DNA of 47,500 nt from an uncultured Bacteroidota bacterium (lineage in GTDB: Bacteria > Bacteroidota > Bacteroidia > Flavobacteriales > BACL11). The position numbers and the translations under genes were made by a program. The DNA is taken from the NCBI GenBank assembly GCA_902514225.1, contig CABXPN010000002.1, positions 1 through 47,500 of the forward strand. The letters run 5' to 3'. The notes beneath the pieces are model-generated. The model saw only the letters and a list, made by a program, of their open reading frames with translations. It made no database searches and had not been told where the DNA came from. Positions 18,599-27,508 of the stretch are shown in pieces (positions within the stretch are counted from its first letter, which is position 1; the number at the start of each line of letters is the position of its first letter).

Positions 18599-19141
18599 AT
18601 GGAAATAATAAAAACAAAAATAGAAGGACTTTTAATAATAATACCTAGAGTATTTAAAGACGATAGAGGTTACTTTCTTGAAAGTTGGAGTAAGTCATCA
18701 TTTACAAAAAATGGAATAGATATAGATTTTGTACAAGATAATCAATCCTTCTCTTCAAAAGGAGTTGTTAGAGGTTTACATTTTCAGAACCCTCCATTTG
18801 CACAAGGAAAATTAGTAAGAGTAATTAAAGGCTCTGTATTAGATGTTGCTGTGGATATCAGAAAAGATTCTCCAACTTATGGACAACATGTTTCTGTTAT
18901 GCTTTCAGGGGAAAACAAAACAATGTTTTGGATTCCTCCAGGATTCGCTCATGGTTTCTCTACTTTAGAAAACAATACAATTTTTTCATATAAATGTAGC
19001 GGAATCTATAATAAAGAATCTGAAGGTTCGTTAATGTGGAACGACTCAGAACTAAATATCGACTGGAAGATAGATAATCCAATAATATCTGAAAAAGACA
19101 AACAATCCGAAAAATTTAAAAATTTAAAAACACAATTTTAA
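18599..19141 (+). CDS. rfbC: dTDP-4-dehydrorhamnose 3,5-epimerase
   Basis: Third enzyme of dTDP-L-rhamnose synthesis; it epimerises C3 and C5 of dTDP-4-keto-6-deoxyglucose. The 180-residue cupin protein shows PRVFKDDRGYFLESW, VVRGLHFQNPPFAQGKLVRV with the catalytic His near residue 61, GSVLDVAVDIRKDSPTYG and WIPPGFAHGFSTL. The ATG at 18599 is chosen over an in-frame TTG at 18590, because MEIIKTKIEGLLII matches the family N-terminus and gives a 23-base leader from the -7 box. rfbA, rfbB and rfbD are not nearby. Its stop shares one base with the next ATG. Confidence 0.93.
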   Translation: MEIIKTKIEGLLIIIPRVFKDDRGYFLESWSKSSFTKNGIDIDFVQDNQSFSSKGVVRGLHFQNPPFAQGKLVRVIKGSVLDVAVDIRKDSPTYGQHVSVMLSGENKTMFWIPPGFAHGFSTLENNTIFSYKCSGIYNKESEGSLMWNDSELNIDWKIDNPIISEKDKQSEKFKNLKTQF

Positions 19142-20088
19142 TGAAAAAACAACTTCTACTAATTTCATCACTAATTTTTATCGCTATTGTTTCATTCAAC
19201 TTTTTATCTCCAGAAGAGAAAAATGACAAAATAGATGATATTATCCATCAAAGAGAATTTAACTCATATTTTAGAAGTTACACACTTGTAACTCCAGATT
19301 CGGTCGGATTTGCAGGAGAATACACTCCTTTATATGCAGAAGATATTTGGGAAAGGTACGATAAAGAAATTCATAAGAATGTGTATTGGCAATCTAACAC
19401 TCTATTTTATTTTAAGAGAGCTAATAAATATTTTTCTATTATAGAACCTATTCTGAAAAAGAACAACATACCAGATGATTTTAAATATTTAGCAATTATA
19501 GAAAGTGGATTAGAAAATGTAGTTTCTCCTGCAGGAGCTTCTGGATTTTGGCAATTTATGAAAGGCACTGCAAAAGATTATGGCATGGAAGTTAATTCTG
19601 AAGTAGATGAAAGATACAATCTTGAAAAATCTACACAAGCAGCTTGCGAATATTTACAAAAAGCATACGATAAATTTGGTAATTGGACAATGGCTGCTGC
19701 CTCATACAATGTAGGTATGAATGGTTTAGGCAGAAGATCTAAAGAGCAAAATTCAAATAACTATTATGATTTGTTTCTACCAACAGAAACATCAAGGTAT
19801 GTATTTAGACTTTTGGCCATTAAAGAAATTTTTGAGAACAAAAGCAAGTACGGTTTTAATTTAAGAGAAAAAGATCTATATAAAGTTATTGAAACAAAAA
19901 AAATAAATGTTTCTGACAAAAATATTGAACTTTCAGTTTTTGCCGATAGTGTAGGTATAAATTACAAAATATTAAAACATCATAATCCATGGTTAAGAGA
20001 TAAAAAATTAACTAATAAATCTGGTAAAACTTACTTGTTTACAATCCCAGAAAAACATGAAGTTAACATTTTTAATACTCAAAATTAA
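19141..20088 (+). CDS. Lytic transglycosylase (SLT domain, MltD-like)
   Basis: Cleaves the glycan strands of peptidoglycan to give 1,6-anhydro ends. The 315-residue precursor has an N-terminal signal or anchor (KKQLLLISSLIFIAIVSFNF). The SLT domain spans about 105-230, with YLAIIESGLENVVSPAGASG holding the catalytic Glu121, then GFWQFMKGTAKDYG, ERYNLEKSTQAACEYL and NWTMAAASYNVGMNGL. The C-terminal part (about 255-310) looks like one degenerate LysM-type wall-binding unit (YKVIETKKINVSD to KTYLFTIPE). It is coupled to rfbC by TAATG and lies two bases ahead of uvrA. Confidence 0.9.
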   Translation: MKKQLLLISSLIFIAIVSFNFLSPEEKNDKIDDIIHQREFNSYFRSYTLVTPDSVGFAGEYTPLYAEDIWERYDKEIHKNVYWQSNTLFYFKRANKYFSIIEPILKKNNIPDDFKYLAIIESGLENVVSPAGASGFWQFMKGTAKDYGMEVNSEVDERYNLEKSTQAACEYLQKAYDKFGNWTMAAASYNVGMNGLGRRSKEQNSNNYYDLFLPTETSRYVFRLLAIKEIFENKSKYGFNLREKDLYKVIETKKINVSDKNIELSVFADSVGINYKILKHHNPWLRDKKLTNKSGKTYLFTIPEKHEVNIFNTQN

Positions 20089-20090
20089 AG

Positions 20091-22913
20091 ATGATAGAGG
20101 ATAAAATTGAGGTTATAGGCGCCAGAGTTCATAATCTGAAAAATATTGACCTTACAATTCCCAGAAATCAACTTGTTGTATTTACAGGAAAAAGCGGAAG
20201 CGGAAAATCATCACTTGCTTTTGACACTATACATGCAGAAGGACAAAGAAGGTATTTAGAAACATTTAACGCATACGCCAGACAATTTCTTGGAAATCAG
20301 GAAAGACCCGAAGTTGATAAAATTACTGGACTCAGTCCTGTTGTTTCAATAGAACAAAAAACAACTAGCAAAAACCCAAGGTCAACTGTCGGTACTATTA
20401 CTGAAATTTATGATTATTTAAGACTTCTTTTCGCCAGAACAGGAATTGCCTATTCTTATAATACAGGAGAGAAAATGGTTAAATATTCTGATGATCAGAT
20501 TATTAAACTTATTCAAAAAGAGTTTAAAAATAAAAAAATTAATATTTTATCTCCAATTGTTCGTTCCAGAAAAGGACATTACAGAGAATTGCTACGAAAA
20601 ACACTTAAAAAAGGATATGTTAAAATCAGAATAGATGGAAAAATAAGAGATTTAATTGCTGGAATGAAATTAGATAGATATGTATCTCATGATATTGAAA
20701 TTGTAATTGATAGACTTAAGGTTAAAGATGAAAATAATAAAAGGTTGGTTTCATCAGTAAAAACTGCTCTTTCTGATGGTGATGGCGTACTTATGATTGT
20801 AGAACACGACACAGCAACTCCTAGGTATTACAGTAAAAATTTAATGTGTCCTACTAGTGGAATTGCTTATAGAAACCCTGAGCCAAATAACTTTTCATTT
20901 AACTCTCCTAAAGGAGCATGTAATAGTTGTAACGGATTAGGATTTCATAAAAAAGTGGATATTAAAAAGATTATTCCGGATGAAAAACTAAGTATTAACA
21001 GAGGAGGAATAGCTCCTATTGAAGGACAGAATGCAAAATGGTTTCTGAAACAAATTGAAGCTATTGGCAAAAAATATGACTTTGATTTATCAACACCAAT
21101 TAAAGAAATAAGCAAAAAAGGATTAAATGCAATTTTGTATGGTTTACATGAAAATTTTTCGGTAGAGCTGAAAAATGTAGGAGTTAGTAAAACATATAAA
21201 ATAAATTTTGATGGAATTATAAACTTTATAGAACAGCAAGCTAAACTTACTTATGTAAAATCAATATCCAGGTGGGCGGATAAATACAGAAGTGAATTTC
21301 ATTGCGAAACTTGTGACGGAAGTAGATTAAACAAAGAATCCACAAGCTATAAAATTGCAGATTCAAGTATAAAAGATTTATCAAATATGGATATTTCAAG
21401 TTTTTATAATTGGATTAATACTTCAGAAAAGAAACTTAATAAAACACAATTAATAATAGGAAAACAAATAATAAAAGAGTTAAACACTAGAACAAAATTT
21501 ATTTTAGATGTAGGTTTAGGCTACCTCACTTTAAATAGAAGTTCTAAAACTTTATCTGGTGGAGAAAGTCAAAGAATCCGATTAGCTACACAGATTGGGT
21601 CTCAACTTACAAATGTGTTATATATTCTAGACGAGCCATCAATTGGACTTCATCAAAGAGATAATAAGAAATTAATAAAATCATTAAAAGAATTACGAGA
21701 TGTTGGTAATTCTGTAATTGTTGTAGAACACGATAAAGACATGATTTTAGAGTCAGATTATGTTGTGGATTTAGGCCCTGATGCTGGAGAACATGGGGGT
21801 GAAATTACTTTTTCAGGAACCTCTAAAGAATTTATTAAAGGGAAAAATTCCACTTCAGAATATCTAAATGGGATGAGGAAAATTGAAATTCCAAAAGAAA
21901 GAAGAAAAGGAAATGGTAAAAAACTTATACTAAAGGGAGCAAAAGGAAATAATTTAAAGAATGTAGATTTAGAAATTCCACTCGGAACCTTATCTTGCGT
22001 AACAGGAGTTTCTGGAAGTGGAAAATCTACATTAGTAAACAAAACACTTTACCCTATTTTAAATAAATATTTTTTCAGAAGTGTACAAGAACCTCTTGAG
22101 TATAAAAAAATTAAAGGGATTGAAAACATTGACAAAGTAATTGAAGTAGATCAATCTCCTATCGGCAGGTCTCCTAGATCAAACCCCGCTACATATAGTT
22201 CTGTATTTTCTCAAATCAGAAACCTTTATACATCTTTGCCCGAATCAAAAATAAGAGGATATAAGTCAGGGAGATTTTCGTTTAATGTGGTTGGTGGAAG
22301 ATGTGAGGAATGTAAAGGTGGTGGAATGAAAACCATTGAAATGAACTTCTTACCAGATGTACTTATACATTGCGAAAGTTGTAATGGTAAAAGATATAAT
22401 AGAGAAACACTTGAAATCAGGTACAAAGGAAAATCAATTTCTGATGTCTTAGACATGACAATCAATCATGCCGTTCAATTCTTTGAAAAGATTCCTTCTA
22501 TCTATAAAAAAATAAAAACCTTACAAGATGTTGGACTTGGATACATAAGATTAGGACAAGCTGCAACTACACTTTCTGGAGGAGAAGCCCAAAGGGTAAA
22601 ACTTGCATCCGAACTAGCAAAAAGAAGCACAGGAAATACATTATATATTTTAGATGAACCAACAACTGGTTTACATTTTGATGATATAAAAATACTTTTG
22701 GAGGTTATCAATAAATTAGTAAATCAAGGAAATACGGTAATAATAATAGAACATAATTTGGATGTAATAAAAACTGCTGATTATATAATTGACATAGGTC
22801 CTGAAGGAGGAGGGAAGGGTGGTGAGATAATATGTAACGGAACTCCGGAAACTATCGTAAAAAATAAGGTTGGATATACAGCAAAATATCTAAAAGAAGA
22901 ATTAAGTAATTAA
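20091..22913 (+). CDS. uvrA: Excinuclease ABC subunit A
   Basis: Damage-sensing ATPase of nucleotide excision repair, acting with UvrB and UvrC, which are not in this window. The 940-residue protein holds two ABC ATPase halves: Walker A near 31-41 (GKSGSGKSSLAFDT) and near 640 (GVSGSGKSTLVNKT), with signatures LSGGESQRIRLA and LSGGEAQRVKLA and Walker B strands ILDEPSIGLHQRD and ILDEPTTGLHFDD. The C-terminal zinc module is intact (GRCEECKGGGM, then HCESCNGKRY). The N-terminal zinc site reads MCPTSG where E. coli has CPxCG, so one Cys is Ser, while GACNSCNGLGF keeps its pair. It sits two bases after the transglycosylase gene. Confidence 0.97.
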   Translation: MIEDKIEVIGARVHNLKNIDLTIPRNQLVVFTGKSGSGKSSLAFDTIHAEGQRRYLETFNAYARQFLGNQERPEVDKITGLSPVVSIEQKTTSKNPRSTVGTITEIYDYLRLLFARTGIAYSYNTGEKMVKYSDDQIIKLIQKEFKNKKINILSPIVRSRKGHYRELLRKTLKKGYVKIRIDGKIRDLIAGMKLDRYVSHDIEIVIDRLKVKDENNKRLVSSVKTALSDGDGVLMIVEHDTATPRYYSKNLMCPTSGIAYRNPEPNNFSFNSPKGACNSCNGLGFHKKVDIKKIIPDEKLSINRGGIAPIEGQNAKWFLKQIEAIGKKYDFDLSTPIKEISKKGLNAILYGLHENFSVELKNVGVSKTYKINFDGIINFIEQQAKLTYVKSISRWADKYRSEFHCETCDGSRLNKESTSYKIADSSIKDLSNMDISSFYNWINTSEKKLNKTQLIIGKQIIKELNTRTKFILDVGLGYLTLNRSSKTLSGGESQRIRLATQIGSQLTNVLYILDEPSIGLHQRDNKKLIKSLKELRDVGNSVIVVEHDKDMILESDYVVDLGPDAGEHGGEITFSGTSKEFIKGKNSTSEYLNGMRKIEIPKERRKGNGKKLILKGAKGNNLKNVDLEIPLGTLSCVTGVSGSGKSTLVNKTLYPILNKYFFRSVQEPLEYKKIKGIENIDKVIEVDQSPIGRSPRSNPATYSSVFSQIRNLYTSLPESKIRGYKSGRFSFNVVGGRCEECKGGGMKTIEMNFLPDVLIHCESCNGKRYNRETLEIRYKGKSISDVLDMTINHAVQFFEKIPSIYKKIKTLQDVGLGYIRLGQAATTLSGGEAQRVKLASELAKRSTGNTLYILDEPTTGLHFDDIKILLEVINKLVNQGNTVIIIEHNLDVIKTADYIIDIGPEGGGKGGEIICNGTPETIVKNKVGYTAKYLKEELSN

Positions 22914-22923
22914 AATTTGAAGC

Positions 22924-23634
22924 ATGACTAAAGATGAAAAGAAACTAAGAAGAGTATTTGATGAAAAAAGTTGGAATGAAATAAAAACAAAGGATTCTTG
23001 GCAAATATTTAAAATAATGTCTGAATTTGTAGAAGGATTTGAAACAATGGGTAAAATTGGACCTTGCGTTTCAATATTCGGATCTGCAAGAACAAAAGAG
23101 GAAAACCCATATTATCAATTAGCAGATGAAATTGCTTATAAATTAACTCAAAATGGATACGGAGTAATTACAGGTGGAGGACCAGGAATAATGGAAGCTG
23201 CAAATAAAGGAGCACAAAGAGGTGAAGGAAAATCTGTAGGATTAAATATTGAATTACCATTCGAGCAATCTTCAAATGAATTTATTGATAATGATAAATT
23301 AATAAACTTTGACTATTTCTTTGTAAGAAAAGTAATGTTTGTAAAATACGCTCAAGGATTTATCGTACTGCCAGGTGGTGTTGGTACATTAGACGAACTC
23401 TTTGAAGCAATAACCTTAATTCAGACAAAAAAAATAGGAAAATTCCCTATTGTATTGGTAGGTAAATCTTTTTGGGACGGATTATTAGATTGGATAAAAG
23501 GGACAATGTTAGACAAAGAAAGAAATATTAGCCCTAAAGATTTGAACTTATTTTCAGTAGTAGACACAGCTGATGAAGCTCTCACGGCCATTAATGAATT
23601 CTATGATAAATTTGGATTAAAACCGAATTTCTAA
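22924..23634 (+). CDS. LOG family protein (TIGR00730-type, cytokinin riboside 5'-monophosphate phosphoribohydrolase-like)
   Basis: Rossmann-fold nucleotide hydrolase family; members release the base from nucleoside monophosphates, first described in cytokinin activation. The 236-residue protein shows the two signatures GVITGGGPGIMEAANKGAQ and LPGGVGTLDELFEAITLIQT, plus SIFGSARTKEENPYY at the first strand. The natural bacterial substrate is uncertain. It lies 10 bases after uvrA and probably ends the rfbC operon. No clear terminator follows. Confidence 0.9.
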   Translation: MTKDEKKLRRVFDEKSWNEIKTKDSWQIFKIMSEFVEGFETMGKIGPCVSIFGSARTKEENPYYQLADEIAYKLTQNGYGVITGGGPGIMEAANKGAQRGEGKSVGLNIELPFEQSSNEFIDNDKLINFDYFFVRKVMFVKYAQGFIVLPGGVGTLDELFEAITLIQTKKIGKFPIVLVGKSFWDGLLDWIKGTMLDKERNISPKDLNLFSVVDTADEALTAINEFYDKFGLKPNF

Positions 23635-23663
23635 AAGAAAGTGCTTGTTTTCTGAATTTTTAG

Positions 23664-23671
23664 TATTTTTA
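23664..23671 (+). promoter_or_regulatory. Possible -7 box (TATTTTTA, one mismatch)
   Basis: TATTTTTA differs from TAnnTTTG at the last base. A TTG lies 16 bases upstream, and the preferred ATG at 23698 is 26 bases downstream. Confidence 0.25.
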
Positions 23672-23697
23672 CGCCTTGTATAAAACTACTATTGATT

Positions 23698-25716
23698 ATG
23701 AAGAAAATTTTCTTACTACTTACTTTATTTGTATTTACCCAATCCTTTTCTCAAAACACAAGTTATGATGTTCCTGAAAAAGATGCATTTCAACCAATGT
23801 TTTCTATAGGATCTGGATACTACAACTCTCTTGGAGATATAAAAGGACCTGATGGAAACTACCTTTTAGGAAATATGGGAATTAATACAGGAATTAGAAT
23901 TAACCTTTCTGAAGATTTAGATCTTTCCTTTTTATTCACTTCAAATGCAAAATTACATGAAAAATCTGGAGAAGAAAATTTTGAAACAGATTTGAATGCT
24001 TTAGGTTTTAATTTTGACTATACTTTTAATAATATTTTAAGTAATACAAAAATATCACCATTTGCAACATTCGGAGCACAATGGATCTACTTCAGAACAG
24101 ATAACAATCCTCAGGAAAGCGGAATGAATCTACCACTTGGAGCTGGTATTTCTTTAGATGTTTCTGAAAGAATTAGATTTGATGTAGGTATGAATTACCA
24201 TCTATCTTTTGTAGATATTGACCAAGCAACTGACTTGGCATCAAACGATAATTTTACTACTGTTAACTTTACTCTTCATTATGATTTATTTACTCCAAAA
24301 CCAGATGAATACAATTATTATGACGAAACAAATTACACAAATATAAACTTTAAAGCTATAGATGTTGAAGACCATGATGCTGATGGAGTTCCTGATATAG
24401 ATGACAATTGTCCTGGCACACCAAACGGAATTAAAGTTAATGAATTTGGTTGCGCTTATGATGGAGATAATGATGGAGTACCTAATTATTTAGATGATGA
24501 ATTAAATACAATTGTAGGAGCAGTTGTTAATGAAAGAGGAGTTCAATTATCAGAAGAAGAATTTAGATCATTATATTCTGAATATGGAGCAGCTTCTAGA
24601 GAATATGCTAAGTTTTATAACAATGCGGAGATAAATAAAGATAATTACAAAACTGAAAACGAATATCTTATTGCCAAAGCAAATGCATTTAATCTTGCTT
24701 ATTTAAATAGTAAAAAAGAAACTCCTATCGGGAAAAGGTATAAAGTTCAAGTAGGTAGATTTTATGATGATGTTCCTTCTTATCTGAAAAATAAATTCTT
24801 AAGTTTAGAAGATCTTGAAAGTATTCCACAAGAAGATGGATCAATTGTTTATGCTGTTGGTACTTACCATATCATTGATGATGCTGAAAACAGAGATATG
24901 ATTGTTACTAATCTAAATAAAATATCAGACACGAAAATTATTGAAGTAGAAAATGGTGTAGTTTCTGATTTTGTTTATCATTATGAAAAGGAAGAACAGC
25001 TGGAGAAGGAATCTGAGGAAAATAATGTAGTTGTTGAAGAAACAAACACAGACTCTACTTCAACAGATAAAAACACTATATCTGAAGAAGAAATAGAAGA
25101 AATGAAAGAAAAAGTAGTGTATAAAGTTCAACTAGGATTCTATAAGAAACCTCTTTCATATAATATTTTTGAGGGGGTAGATGTTATTGACTTTAAAGAT
25201 AATGGAGGGACATATTATTTTGTAAATGCACCAAACAACCACCAAGATGCTTTAATAAAACAAGCGGAAATGAGAGCTAGAGGATTTGAAGATGCTTTTC
25301 TTGTAACTTTTAATAATGGAGAAAGAATTACTGTAAGTAAGGCAATTGTTAAGGAAAAGAAAATCCGAAAGAAAAGGAAAGAAAAGAAAGAAGAAGAAGA
25401 AGAAGAAGAAGAAGAAGAAGAAACAATTGAAGAAACTCCAACTTTTGAAATTAAATTTATTGTACAAATTGGAGTTTGGGGTGAAGAACTAGATTCTAAA
25501 ACTCAAGACAATTTAAATAAAATTGGAAGAACAAATAAAGTTCATCACAATGGAGTTTTATATAAATACTTAGCAGGGAAATACAATTCATTAACAGAAG
25601 CTGAGTTTAGAAAATCAGAAGTAGCTCAAAGTGGTTTCTCAGATGCATTTATTTATGCGGAGAAGGATGGTGAAAGGATTTCAGTGCAAGAAGCGGTAAG
25701 GTTATTGAATAACTAA
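23698..25716 (+). CDS. Outer-membrane beta-barrel protein with TSP3 and three SPOR-like repeats
   Basis: Predicted outer-membrane protein of 672 residues. The ATG at 23698 is preferred to an in-frame TTG at 23692, because it gives a clean signal peptide (KKIFLLLTLFVFTQSFSQ). Residues about 30-205 form a short beta-barrel-like domain (GLGF-type alternation, SPFATFGAQWIYF). A calcium-binding thrombospondin type 3 stretch follows (DHDADGVPDIDDNCPGTP and DGDNDGVPNYLDDE). Three SPOR-like modules come next, each starting with K(Y/F)xVQ(V/L/I)G near 348, 475 and 583. Highly charged linkers separate them, one with eleven Glu encoded by (GAA)11. No OmpA C-terminal domain is visible. A role joining the outer membrane to the cell wall is inferred from SPOR similarity. 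Confidence 0.75.
   Translation: MKKIFLLLTLFVFTQSFSQNTSYDVPEKDAFQPMFSIGSGYYNSLGDIKGPDGNYLLGNMGINTGIRINLSEDLDLSFLFTSNAKLHEKSGEENFETDLNALGFNFDYTFNNILSNTKISPFATFGAQWIYFRTDNNPQESGMNLPLGAGISLDVSERIRFDVGMNYHLSFVDIDQATDLASNDNFTTVNFTLHYDLFTPKPDEYNYYDETNYTNINFKAIDVEDHDADGVPDIDDNCPGTPNGIKVNEFGCAYDGDNDGVPNYLDDELNTIVGAVVNERGVQLSEEEFRSLYSEYGAASREYAKFYNNAEINKDNYKTENEYLIAKANAFNLAYLNSKKETPIGKRYKVQVGRFYDDVPSYLKNKFLSLEDLESIPQEDGSIVYAVGTYHIIDDAENRDMIVTNLNKISDTKIIEVENGVVSDFVYHYEKEEQLEKESEENNVVVEETNTDSTSTDKNTISEEEIEEMKEKVVYKVQLGFYKKPLSYNIFEGVDVIDFKDNGGTYYFVNAPNNHQDALIKQAEMRARGFEDAFLVTFNNGERITVSKAIVKEKKIRKKRKEKKEEEEEEEEEEETIEETPTFEIKFIVQIGVWGEELDSKTQDNLNKIGRTNKVHHNGVLYKYLAGKYNSLTEAEFRKSEVAQSGFSDAFIYAEKDGERISVQEAVRLLNN
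25390..25422 (+). repeat. (GAA)11 trinucleotide tract coding poly-Glu
   Basis: Eleven perfect GAA codons in frame between the second and third SPOR-like modules of the outer-membrane protein. Slippage would change linker length without shifting the frame. Confidence 0.95.
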
Positions 25717-25733
25717 TAAGAAAATTTAATCAA

Positions 25734-25768
25734 AAAAAGGAGAGTTTTCACTCTCCTTTCTTTATATA
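25734..25768. terminator. Bidirectional intrinsic terminator
   Basis: A nine-base-pair stem AAAGGAGAG/CTCTCCTTT (25736-25744 with 25751-25759) has a six-base loop, A-rich before and T-rich after. It is placed between two converging genes and can serve both. Confidence 0.85.
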
Positions 25769-26919
25769 TTTTGTTTGGATGCTTTTTTAGAACCTTCATA
25801 AATTTCAAATTTCAGAAATCTACACTCTAATTTTCCGTTATAAACTTTTATCTTTCTAGATGGTTTTAATCCAATCATTTTTAAATTTTCGATATCAGAT
25901 GAAATAAGCCAAACAGTACATCCTTCATAATTATGTTTAAGTGTATCACCTATCTTCTGATAAAATTCATCTATTGAAATTGGCATTCTTTCTCCGTAAG
26001 GAGGATTAAAAACAACATGAGAATTTGGTTTTACTGAGGACTCAAAGAAGTCATCCAATTTGACCTTTATTTCATCTCTCATTAAAGCATTATTTATATT
26101 TGATCTACATGCTCTTAATGATTTCTGATACTTATCAGCTCCTGTAATAATTCCATGATATTCCCTCTCCTTTTCCAAAGAAGTATCTCTAATTGTATCC
26201 CATAATTCTTCATCAAAGTTCTTCCAACCTTCAAACCCAAATCGTTTTCTGAAGATATTAGCAGGAATATTATGAGCTATCATTGAAGATTCAATTAAAA
26301 ATGTACCCGAACCACACATTGGATCATGAAAATTACTAATTTGATTCCAGTCGGACAATAATATTAAACCAGCAGCCAACACCTCATTTATAGGAGCATC
26401 AACAGAGGATACTTTATACCCTCTTTTATGTAGAGAATATCCAGAACTATCTAACGAAATGACAAAGCTATTTTCTCTGACATGAACATTAATCTGAACA
26501 CTTGGAGAGTCTACATCTACATTTGGCCTTTTCCCATGTTTATCTCTGAATGAGTCTACTATTGCGTCTTTAGTTTTAAGAGCAGTGTATTTACTATGAG
26601 AAAACACATCAGAAATTCCTGATGATTGAACTGCAAAAGTATCATCTACACCAAAATATTGTTCCCAATCATATGCGTATATTTTACGATAAAGTTCTTT
26701 CTCATTTCTGGCTTTAAAATCAAAAATTGGTTTTAAAATCCTAATTGCAGTCCTCAAATTCAGATTAGCTTTATACATAAATCCTTTATCTCCCACAAAT
26801 TCAACAGCTCTATTCAGAATTTTAACATGCTGAGCTCCTAAAGCTCTAAGTTCTTTCGCTAATATTTCTTCCAGTCCGGACATGGTAGTTGCAACCATAT
26901 TATAATTCTGTTCTCCCAT
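25762..26919 (-). CDS. THUMP-domain class I SAM-dependent RNA methyltransferase (RlmL/YpsC-like)
   Basis: Probable N2-guanine methyltransferase acting on 23S rRNA, by analogy with RlmL's N-terminal half. The 385-residue protein starts with the ferredoxin-like/THUMP region (SGLEEILAKELRALGAQHV to about 160), then the Rossmann catalytic domain with DPMCGSGTFLIESSMIA and the NPPY-type motif VVFNPPYGER. The RlmK-like half of E. coli RlmL is absent, as in YpsC. Two starts are possible: ATG at 26919, with a TATCTTTG box only four bases upstream, or Met8 (26898, MVATTMSGLEEIL), which would leave a leader of ordinary length and fits the family N-terminus well. Confidence 0.88.
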   Translation of the reverse strand: MGEQNYNMVATTMSGLEEILAKELRALGAQHVKILNRAVEFVGDKGFMYKANLNLRTAIRILKPIFDFKARNEKELYRKIYAYDWEQYFGVDDTFAVQSSGISDVFSHSKYTALKTKDAIVDSFRDKHGKRPNVDVDSPSVQINVHVRENSFVISLDSSGYSLHKRGYKVSSVDAPINEVLAAGLILLSDWNQISNFHDPMCGSGTFLIESSMIAHNIPANIFRKRFGFEGWKNFDEELWDTIRDTSLEKEREYHGIITGADKYQKSLRACRSNINNALMRDEIKVKLDDFFESSVKPNSHVVFNPPYGERMPISIDEFYQKIGDTLKHNYEGCTVWLISSDIENLKMIGLKPSRKIKVYNGKLECRFLKFEIYEGSKKASKQNI

Positions 26920-26923
26920 TCTG

Positions 26924-26931
26924 CAAAGATA
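26924..26931 (-). promoter_or_regulatory. -7 box (TATCTTTG) for the THUMP methyltransferase gene
   Basis: Perfect TAnnTTTG on the minus strand. It is four bases from the first ATG and 25 from the Met8 codon, so it bears on the choice of start. Confidence 0.5.
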
Positions 26932-26940
26932 GCAGTTTAA

Positions 26941-27108
26941 ATGATTAAATTTGTAAACAAGTTAAACTCTATGAAATTAGATCTTTTGATTGGATTAGAT
27001 CCTCTTTACACAATTGGAATCGCAAGTGTAATAACTGTAACTTTTAGTGTTTTAGGTGGTTTTAAAGGAGTCGTTTATACAGACTTCTTGTTATTTTTGT
27101 TGCAATAA
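26941..27108 (+). pseudogene. Remnant of a sodium/solute symporter (SSS family)
   Basis: A 55-codon frame whose residues 18-55 (GLDPLYTIGIASVITV, then LGGFKGVVYTDFLLF) read like one transmembrane hairpin of SSS-family symporters, where L-G-G-x-x-x-V-x-x-T-D is a recurrent motif. Full-length members have about 500 residues, so both ends are missing, and the frame stops at 27106-27108. The same frame then reads on as ETLLSALGIYKYWNKISV before a second stop, with no recognised homology. It fills most of the 309-base gap between the methyltransferase and rpsT genes. It is read as gene decay; a functional micro-protein is not excluded. Confidence 0.55.
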
Positions 27109-27163
27109 GAGACTTTACTTTCTGCTTTAGGGATTTATAAATATTGGAATAAAATAAGTGTCT

Positions 27164-27193
27164 AAAAAAAGGCCTATCATAAAATGATAGACC
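27164..27193 (-). terminator. Intrinsic terminator downstream of rpsT
   Basis: On the minus strand, GGTCTATCAT pairs with ATGATAGGCC (one mismatch) over a three-base loop, followed by seven T. It lies 36 bases beyond the rpsT stop. Confidence 0.8.
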
Positions 27194-27228
27194 CTCCTCT
27201 AAAATAATAACTAAAAACTAAATCCTAA

Positions 27229-27483
27229 TTAAGATATTGCATTTACATGCTTAGTTAATTTTGATTTCAGATTTGAAGCTTTGTTCTTATGAATAATATT
27301 TCTTTTTGCTAATTTATCTAACATAGCAACAACTTTTGGAAGTAATGCAGTAGATTCCTTTTTATCAGAAGTATTCTTTAAAGTTCTCATTGCATTTCTT
27401 GTTGTTTTATGGAAATACTTATTTAACAATCTTTTTTTCTCTGATTGTCTGATTCTTTTTATTGCAGATTTATGATTTGCCAT
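27229..27483 (-). CDS. rpsT: 30S ribosomal protein S20
   Basis: Helical 16S rRNA-binding protein of the small subunit, 84 residues, the usual size. [19 protein letters not shown] is the classic S20 N-terminus, and the rest is strongly basic, with [15 protein letters not shown] near the end. It lies 25 bases downstream of tRNA-Glu on the same strand with no terminator between them, so the two may share a transcript. A good hairpin terminator follows. Confidence 0.97.
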   Translation of the reverse strand: MANHKSAIKRIRQSEKKRLLNKYFHKTTRNAMRTLKNTSDKKESTALLPKVVAMLDKLAKRNIIHKNKASNLKSKLTKHVNAIS

Positions 27484-27508
27484 CTTTCTTTTATTTTATT
27501 TTTTTATG

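Noticed and set aside
25252..25467. Minus-strand frame with a poly-Phe run
   Set aside because: It is the antisense shadow of the (GAA)11 tract in the outer-membrane protein gene.
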